From Prosthecobacter sp. (GTDB lineage: Bacteria; Verrucomicrobiota; Verrucomicrobiia; Verrucomicrobiales; Verrucomicrobiaceae), in the NCBI RefSeq assembly GCF_029946185.1, contig NZ_JAQSEA010000164.1, positions 1 to 34,201 of the forward strand: DNA of 34,201 nucleotides, read 5' to 3'. Made by a program: the position numbers and the translations under genes. How positions within the stretch are numbered: position 1 is the first letter of the stretch; each line of letters starts with the position of its first letter. Under the pieces are notes generated by a model that searched no databases, was not told where the DNA came from, and saw only the letters and a list, made by a program, of their open reading frames with translations. Shown here piece after piece: positions 29,809 to 34,201 of the stretch.

Positions 29809-30909
29809 TCATGCCACCTTCTCCAATTTGATGGGATAAGTCTGAGCAGCGTTCCACTGACACACCACAAGATCGCCGTTGTCCAGCACACAAATGTCGT
29901 GGCCGTGGTCGAAGATGCGTTCGGCCTGCATGAGGGGCTTGAGTTTGCCGTCTTCATAGACGGGCTCAGTGCCGCCGGGGGCGCTGACGACTTTGCCGGT
30001 GGCATCCAGAATGACGGTGAAGCCACTGGGATTCTGCGGGAGCTTGTTGATCTCGGGGGTCTTGGACCAGCAGACGCCGGCGTAGAGCTCCTGCCCGGCG
30101 ATGACTGGACGGCAGACCATGGCGCCGGGGACGGCGAGGGTTTCGAGGTATTTGCCGTCGAGGGTGAAACGACGGAAGCAATTATCAACGCGTGAGGTGA
30201 CGATGACGGTGGCTCTGTCAGCACCTGGGCGGGTGTCGATGGCGATACCGTGGGCGTTGTTGAGGCGTTCTTCGGCGGGCACGCCGTCCTTGCCGCCGAA
30301 GCGCTGGATGAACTTGCCGCGTGCGTCGTAGCGCAGGACAAACTGCGAGCCGTAGCCGTCAACGACGTAGATGTCGCCATTGGGGGCGATGGCGGTTTCG
30401 GTGGGATTGAAAATCATGTCGGGCTCATACGCACCGACGCTCATGGGATGGCTGATGGAGAAGATTTCTTTGCCGCCGAGGTCGATCTTGGTGATGCGAC
30501 CGGTCTGACGGTAGCCGCCGCTGCCGGACTTCCAGAGGCCGCTGTCGGTGACGTAGAGGAACTCTGCGCCGTTTTCATTTGAGAGTGTCAGGCCATGGCC
30601 GCCGGGCCACACGCCGCCCCAGGAGTCGAGGATGGTGCCGTCGGGATTGAAGACGAGCATCTGATCGTCCCAGTGATCGCCGATCATGAAGAGGCGGCCG
30701 TCTTTAACCTGCACCATCTCGTGGCAGTTGAGAATGGGGTGGTGGCGGCCCTGACCTGCTGGCACCCACTCCTTGTTCACCTTGTAGCGATGAGTGCCGT
30801 GGCCGATGACGATGTCTTTTTTCGGGTCAGGCGCGGCGCGCAGTGTTTGAGTGAAGCTGGCGGCGGCGGCGGTGGCGAGACCGGAGAGGAAAAAGCGGCG
30901 TGTTTTCAT
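29809..30909 (-). CDS. Tat-exported six-bladed beta-propeller (NHL-like) protein
   Basis: A 366-residue exported protein. The ATG at 30909 is chosen over an upstream frame start at 30933 because it opens directly on a twin-arginine signal: R-R-F-F-L-S-G at 4-10, then an Ala-rich hydrophobic stretch and a likely cleavage near residue 26. The rest reads as a beta-propeller with NHL-type blades, for example N-P-T-E-T-A-I-A-P-N-G-D-I-Y-V-V-D-G-Y-G (168-187) followed by V-L-R-Y-D-A-R-G-K-F (191-200), L-N-N-A-H-G-I-A-I-D (216-225) and a final D-I-C-V-L-D-N-G-D-L-V-V-C (338-350). Related proteins are often annotated as peptidylglycine alpha-amidating-lyase-like or as six-bladed propellers. No enzymatic function can be assigned. 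It starts 42 bp after the kinase stop and is probably co-transcribed with it. Confidence 0.88.
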   Translation of the reverse strand: MKTRRFFLSGLATAAAASFTQTLRAAPDPKKDIVIGHGTHRYKVNKEWVPAGQGRHHPILNCHEMVQVKDGRLFMIGDHWDDQMLVFNPDGTILDSWGGVWPGGHGLTLSNENGAEFLYVTDSGLWKSGSGGYRQTGRITKIDLGGKEIFSISHPMSVGAYEPDMIFNPTETAIAPNGDIYVVDGYGSQFVLRYDARGKFIQRFGGKDGVPAEERLNNAHGIAIDTRPGADRATVIVTSRVDNCFRRFTLDGKYLETLAVPGAMVCRPVIAGQELYAGVCWSKTPEINKLPQNPSGFTVILDATGKVVSAPGGTEPVYEDGKLKPLMQAERIFDHGHDICVLDNGDLVVCQWNAAQTYPIKLEKVA

Positions 30910-30951
30910 GATGAGCGGAAACGTACGACTCAAGCACGCCTGATCCTGCGC

Positions 30952-32607
30952 TCAATGGCGTTTCATCATGGTGGCCACGCGATGCACCATCTGCGTGAGC
31001 TCCCCGGCTTCGTAGGGCTTGGGCAGCACGCCGACAAAGCCGCGCTCGAGGAAGATCATCTGCACTTCTTCGGTCACGCTGCCGCTGGTGCAGACGACGC
31101 GGGCGTCAGGATCGAGATGAAGGATCTCTGCGGCGGTTTCAGTGCCGTTCATGCCGCCACGCAGGGTGAGGTCCATGAGCACCACGTCGGGCGGGGTGCC
31201 GGTGCGGAAGAGGCTCTGGTAAATGCGCACGGCGTCCTGGCCGTTGTCACACTGTACGACCTCGTAGCCGCAGCGGGTGAGGATCATGTGGGCGACTTTG
31301 CGGAGGTCGTCCTCGTCATCGACGATGAGCACCTTGCCTTTGCCATGTTTCAGCGGAACCGGAGCCGAGTCAGCAGGCGTGAGGGGGCGGGTGCCACCGG
31401 AGCCTGCGGTAGCAGGCAGGTAAACGGTGAACTCGGTGCCAATGTTTGGCGTGGAGGTCACGCGAATGTCGCCGCCCATTTCATCAATGAAACGTTTGCA
31501 GGTGGTGAGGCCGATGCCGTTGCCATCGGCTTTGGTGGTGAAGGATTCGCGGAACAGGCGGTCGAGATTTTCCTTGGGAATGCCGCAGCCGCGATCCCGC
31601 ACGATGATTTGCACGTGCTTGCCGGGCTTGAGTTTGCCGTCTCCGGCAGGGCCGACGAGATGGTTCAAAGCCTGGACATCCATGTAGCCGCCGTGGGGCA
31701 TGGCCTGGATGCCGTTCATGACGAGATTTTGCAGCACCTGGCTGAGCTTGACGGGATCGGCCACGGCCTGGCGCAGATTCTCGTCGTTGCGCACGCAGAC
31801 ATGCACGTTGGAGCCGGCACCGGCGAATTCCACGGTGTCACTCAGCAGAGAGGCGACGTCGGTGGCCTCCAGTTTGCGGGGCGAGGACTTGGAGGCGGTG
31901 ACGACCTGCGAGGTGAACTGTTTCGCGCGCTTCAAGCCGGCGAACACGAGCTGCAACTCCTGGGCCAGAGCGGGATGGTCCTGCACCTGCTGAATTAGAG
32001 CTGAGAGACGAACGGTGACGGGCCCGAGCAGATTGTTCACATCATGAGCGATGCCCTGGGCGAGTGCCGCGAGGTTGTCTTTCCGCATCTGCGCGGACTG
32101 TGAGTCCAGATCCTCCGCTGCTGGCTTGGCGCTGGCCGCAGTGGTAGCGACTTGCGCTGGACTGATGAGGATGGTGAAGTTCAGCAGCTTGCGCATGCTG
32201 TTGAAGACTGCGCGCACGCGCCATTTGCTCGGCACCGGTGTTTGCGCGCGCAGGCTCTGCAACTGGCATTCGCATTCATGGCAGCCGCCGTGTTCCACGG
32301 CCTGCCGAAGGCTGTGCTGGAGCGTTGCAGCGTCTTTGGCGTCGGCAACGAGATCGTTCAGGCCCATACCGCGCAGGCCAGCCTCAGGGGTAGCGCCTGC
32401 CAGCATGGCGGCGGCGGCATTGCTGAAGAGGACCTTTTGGCCGCTCTTAAGATCACTGGCTTCACTTTCCACGATCACGACCCCTTCGGTCACCTGATCC
32501 AGTGCGACGCGGAGGTAATAGTTGGCCACCTTGAGGTGCTCCAGCCCCTGCTCCAGTTCAGCGATCGCTGCAGGAGTTGCGGAGGATGTGGAGGGAGAGG
32601 AAGTCAT
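30952..32607 (-). CDS. Cytosolic hybrid histidine kinase (PAS-like, HisKA, HATPase, REC)
   Basis: A 551-residue signalling kinase with no transmembrane segment. The N-terminal ~150 residues have a coiled helix (about 11-36) and a PAS-like fold (about 38-148) that contains an unusual C-H-E-C-E-C cluster (109-114). The dimerisation helix carries the phospho-acceptor in G-I-A-H-D-V-N-N-L-L (H188). The ATPase domain has its N box at about 291-302, D-R-G-C-G-I-P (338-344), F-x-T-K-A-D-G-N-G-I-G-L (356-367) and a final T-E-F-T-V-Y-L-P (391-398). A receiver domain (about 425-548) has D430/D431, the acceptor D479 (V-L-M-D-L) and K530 (L-P-K-P-Y). There is no HPt domain, so the phosphate would pass to an outside partner or be removed from it. 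The ATG at 32607 is preferred to the TTG at 32640, which overlaps the putative -10 box. Confidence 0.95.
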   Translation of the reverse strand: MTSSPSTSSATPAAIAELEQGLEHLKVANYYLRVALDQVTEGVVIVESEASDLKSGQKVLFSNAAAAMLAGATPEAGLRGMGLNDLVADAKDAATLQHSLRQAVEHGGCHECECQLQSLRAQTPVPSKWRVRAVFNSMRKLLNFTILISPAQVATTAASAKPAAEDLDSQSAQMRKDNLAALAQGIAHDVNNLLGPVTVRLSALIQQVQDHPALAQELQLVFAGLKRAKQFTSQVVTASKSSPRKLEATDVASLLSDTVEFAGAGSNVHVCVRNDENLRQAVADPVKLSQVLQNLVMNGIQAMPHGGYMDVQALNHLVGPAGDGKLKPGKHVQIIVRDRGCGIPKENLDRLFRESFTTKADGNGIGLTTCKRFIDEMGGDIRVTSTPNIGTEFTVYLPATAGSGGTRPLTPADSAPVPLKHGKGKVLIVDDEDDLRKVAHMILTRCGYEVVQCDNGQDAVRIYQSLFRTGTPPDVVLMDLTLRGGMNGTETAAEILHLDPDARVVCTSGSVTEEVQMIFLERGFVGVLPKPYEAGELTQMVHRVATMMKRH

Positions 32608-32630
32608 GGAATATCCGCGTGAATCCAACT

Positions 32631-32659
32631 CATTTAGCAATCTTGGATAATTAAGACAA
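32631..32659 (-). promoter_or_regulatory. Putative promoter of the hybrid kinase
   Basis: On the minus strand, TTGTCT (32654-32659) and TAAATG (32631-32636) are separated by 17 bp and lie 24 bp upstream of the ATG at 32607. This placement rules out the alternative TTG start at 32640 if the promoter is real. Confidence 0.45.
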
Positions 32660-32677
32660 CTTTAATTTTTGATATTC

Positions 32678-32713
32678 GGGAGTTTTATGACTCCCATATT
32701 TGAGAGTCGAGTC
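32678..32713 (+). promoter_or_regulatory. Possible structured element upstream of rpmI
   Basis: GGGAGT (32678-32683) and ACTCCC (32690-32695) form a 6 bp hairpin. The GACTC inside its right arm (32689-32693) can instead pair with GAGTC at 32704-32708 or 32709-32713. L20 represses its own operon through leader RNA upstream of rpmI in E. coli, so a leader here is plausible. I could not find a good plus-strand promoter, so whether this is transcribed with rpmI is unknown. Confidence 0.3.
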
Positions 32714-32793
32714 GGGAAGAAAATGGCAGAGAGTGCATATAAGAGTGAAAAAAACCTTGCTGAAACGGGCATCTCCTTTACCATCGCCGCCCC

Positions 32794-33009
32794 ATGTCCA
32801 AAAATGCCGGTATCGCCAAGACGAGGAAAGCTTATTCAAAGCGGTTCAAAATAACTGCCACGGGTAAGGTGCTGCGCCGTAAACAAGGCAAGCGCCATAT
32901 TCTGCAGAACAAGAGCCGCAAGCGTAAGCGTAACCTCGGTAAAGTCGCCCTCGTGGCGGCAGTGGATGTCAAAGCAGTCAAGGCGAACATGCCGTTCTCC
33001 CACCGCTAA
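32794..33009 (+). CDS. rpmI: 50S ribosomal protein bL35
   Basis: A 71-residue, strongly basic ribosomal protein. Its K-R-F-K-I-T-A-T-G-K-V-L-R-R (16-29), H-I-L-Q-N-K-S-R-K-R-K-R-N-L (35-48) and final V-K-A-N-M-P-F segment follow the bL35 pattern. Most bL35 are about 65 aa. The N-terminus (S-K-N-A-G-I-A-K-T) is slightly longer than the usual P-K-x-K-T start. There is no ribosome-binding site before the ATG. It is followed by rplT 122 bp later. The usual upstream partner infC is missing, and the upstream neighbour is instead the divergent histidine kinase. Confidence 0.96.
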   Translation: MSKNAGIAKTRKAYSKRFKITATGKVLRRKQGKRHILQNKSRKRKRNLGKVALVAAVDVKAVKANMPFSHR

Positions 33010-33010
33010 G

Positions 33011-33125
33011 ACGACCACGGTCTTTTTAATAGAGACCACGATGAACTTGCCTGGTCTCCCTCGGGAGGCCTTCGATGAGGTGAGGCAAGCCATCGCTACC
33101 TAAACAACAGCCTGATCAGAGACCA
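33011..33125 (+). promoter_or_regulatory. Structured rpmI-rplT spacer, candidate L20-responsive leader
   Basis: The 122-base spacer can fold in competing ways. GGTCT (33019-33023) pairs with AGACC (33033-33037). TGGTCTC (33052-33058) is the exact complement of GAGACCA at two places, 33032-33038 and 33119-33125, the second ending 6 bases before the rplT ATG. TGGTCTC also lies in a third stem, GGTCTCC with GGGAGGCC (33053-33069, one G-U pair). CTTGCCT (33046-33052) pairs with AGGCAAG (33083-33089). A switch between upstream and downstream pairing could cover or free the rplT start. Confidence 0.45.
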
Positions 33126-33131
33126 AGATAC

Positions 33132-33527
33132 ATGTCAAGAGCCACAAACTCCCCCGCCAGCCGGAAGCGCCGTAAGCGCGTGCTGGCAAAAGCCAAAGGT
33201 TACCGAGGCTTCCGTTCCACGCATTTCCGCTATGCGAAGGACGCCGTCCGCAAAGCCGAAACCTACGCAACTCGTGACCGCAAGGCCAAGAAGCGCAGCT
33301 TCCGCAATCTCTGGGTGCAGCGCATCAACGCCGCCACCCGTTCCCTCGGCTTGAGCTATTCCCGATTCATGGAAGGCCTCAAGTTCGCTGGCATTGAACT
33401 TGATCGCAAAGTCCTCGCGGACCTCGCCGTCAAAGACATCTCCGCCATCGAAGCTCTCGTTCAGCAGGCCAAGGCCGCGCTGGAAAAGAAATCCTCCGAA
33501 GCACCGACGGAAACCGCAGCAGCGTAA
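33132..33527 (+). CDS. rplT: 50S ribosomal protein bL20
   Basis: A 131-residue ribosomal protein needed early in large-subunit assembly and, in E. coli and Bacillus, the repressor of its own operon. The N-terminal [16 protein letters not shown] (11-26), central [10 protein letters not shown] (61-70) and [11 protein letters not shown] (73-83) segments are typical. It exceeds the common 117-120 aa by a short low-complexity tail (after A-L-E-K-K) rich in Ser/Glu/Thr/Ala. It has no Shine-Dalgarno motif. A strong terminator follows. The pheS gene often found downstream is not present. Confidence 0.98.
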   Translation: MSRATNSPASRKRRKRVLAKAKGYRGFRSTHFRYAKDAVRKAETYATRDRKAKKRSFRNLWVQRINAATRSLGLSYSRFMEGLKFAGIELDRKVLADLAVKDISAIEALVQQAKAALEKKSSEAPTETAAA

Positions 33528-33553
33528 GCTCTGCCGGAACCCAAATCATTCAC

Positions 33554-33585
33554 AACAGCCGGGGCGCATGCTCCGGCTGTTTTGT
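33554..33585 (+). terminator. Intrinsic terminator of rpmI-rplT
   Basis: Perfect 9 bp stem AACAGCCGG / CCGGCTGTT around a 10-base loop (33554-33581), running into TTTTGTT. It lies 26 bp after the rplT stop. Confidence 0.9.
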
Positions 33586-33753
33586 TGTGCCTGCGTGGCA
33601 CCGGCCCAGGACGTGAAGCTCAGCTCAGGGTTGAATTTTGAACTTTTGGTCTGATAGTGGGTCTGTAATCAATGCATGGCTTCCCAGTTTCAGTGCTTCT
33701 GAAGGCGTGGAATCCTGCGCATCGTTCCATCATTCCCCTGTGTATCAATGGAT

Positions 33754-33767
33754 GAGCACCCGTGCTC
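33754..33767. promoter_or_regulatory. 14 bp palindrome upstream of the metallophosphoesterase
   Basis: GAGCAC-CC-GTGCTC, 27 bp before the ATG at 33795. The position suits an operator, but a palindrome of this size is expected by chance several times in a window this long. I find no clear promoter boxes in the 209 bp between the terminator and the ATG. Confidence 0.25.
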
Positions 33768-33794
33768 GCATTGGTCCAATCTGCTGATTTTATC

Positions 33795-34201
33795 ATGTCC
33801 GCATCCTATTCCCGCCGCAGCATTCTGCGCCAGCTCACCGCATTGGCTGCAGTCGGTTCCACTTCGAACGCCCTCGCGCGTGACCGCAAACCACGAGTCT
33901 TGATTGAGCGAGTTGAAATGGTGGTGCCGGGACTGCCCCCTGCCATGGACGGCTTTCGCCTGGCGCAACTGAGCGATCTGCATCTGGAGCCCTTCACCAC
34001 GGCGGAGGATATTTTGCAAAGCGTGGAGGCATGCAATTCCCTGAAGCCTGACATGGTGGCCCTGACGGGTGATTTTGTGACCTACACGGCGCGCCCGGCT
34101 CCGCTGCTGGCAGAACTGATGTCCCAGCTCGAAGCGCCCTACGGCGTGTATGCCAGCCTGGGGAATCATGACTTCGCCAGTGGTGCCCCTGAGGTGATCC
34201 G
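33795..34201 (+). CDS. Tat-exported metallophosphoesterase (3' partial)
   Basis: The first 135 residues of a calcineurin-like phosphoesterase; the frame is open at the right edge. An N-terminal twin-arginine-like signal (S-R-R-S-I-L-R-Q-L, 6-14) is followed by a hydrophobic Ala/Leu stretch and likely cleavage near A-L-A (26-28). The metal-binding motifs seen are D-L-H within L-S-D-L-H (59-63, D61 and H63), G-D-F (92-94, D93) and G-N-H-D (123-126). The remaining histidine motifs lie outside. The layout resembles YkuE-type or related exported phosphodiesterases, often tied to lipid or envelope metabolism; the substrate cannot be told. The ATG at 33795 is chosen because it directly precedes the signal. 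No ribosome-binding site is seen. Confidence 0.9.
   Translation, partial: MSASYSRRSILRQLTALAAVGSTSNALARDRKPRVLIERVEMVVPGLPPAMDGFRLAQLSDLHLEPFTTAEDILQSVEACNSLKPDMVALTGDFVTYTARPAPLLAELMSQLEAPYGVYASLGNHDFASGAPEVI

Noticed and set aside
32738..32743. TATAAG as a -10 box for rpmI.
   Set aside because: The sequence 17 bp upstream (GGAAGA) is not a -35-like hexamer, and no better pair was found.
33690..34169. 159-codon minus-strand open frame near the right edge.
   Set aside because: The plus strand here encodes a metallophosphoesterase with a Tat signal and D-L-H, G-D and G-N-H-D motifs in order, open to the edge.

Overview
The window most likely comes from the Verrucomicrobia (Verrucomicrobiales, Prosthecobacter/Verrucomicrobium-like). 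The basis is a very large autotransporter-type beta-strand-repeat protein ending in a PEP-CTERM sorting signal, a Tat-exported six-bladed propeller protein, and almost no Shine-Dalgarno motifs. This assignment is an inference from gene families. No rRNA or other taxonomic marker beyond L35 and L20 is present.

Layout. (1) 2-19204: one open reading frame, cut by the left edge, encoding at least 6,400 residues of beta-strand repeats with a C-terminal PEP-CTERM signal, followed by a bidirectional terminator. (2) 19274-23125: a small GAF protein on the minus strand, then, divergently, a small secreted YD-like protein and a full-length RapA-type Swi2/Snf2 ATPase. (3) 23126-23526: a noncoding stretch with paired hairpins and the ftsH terminator. 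(4) 23527-26655 (minus): ftsH and a stand-alone PEP-hydrolase-family TIM-barrel gene. (5) 26656-26763: a 108 bp divergent regulatory region filled by a 10 bp-phased array of GTTKAC-like hexamers. (6) 26764-29061 (plus): an AraC-family regulator and a CNNM/CorC-type membrane protein. (7) 29131-32607 (minus): a cytosolic hybrid histidine kinase, a Tat-exported propeller protein and a SixA-type phosphohistidine phosphatase, possibly one transcription unit. (8) 32794-33527 (plus): rpmI-rplT without infC, with structured leaders and a strong terminator. (9) 33795-end: a Tat-exported metallophosphoesterase, cut by the right edge.

How the parts relate. Most of the window is ordinary housekeeping and signalling. 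The AraC regulator probably controls the divergent TIM-barrel gene through the hexamer array. The kinase and the SixA phosphatase may form a phosphorelay pair. L20 may control its own operon through the rpmI-rplT leaders. I see no defence system, CRISPR array, prophage, IS element or tRNA. The features most worth following are the phased hexamer array, the five-copy composite module inside the giant surface protein, and the alternative base pairing just upstream of rplT.
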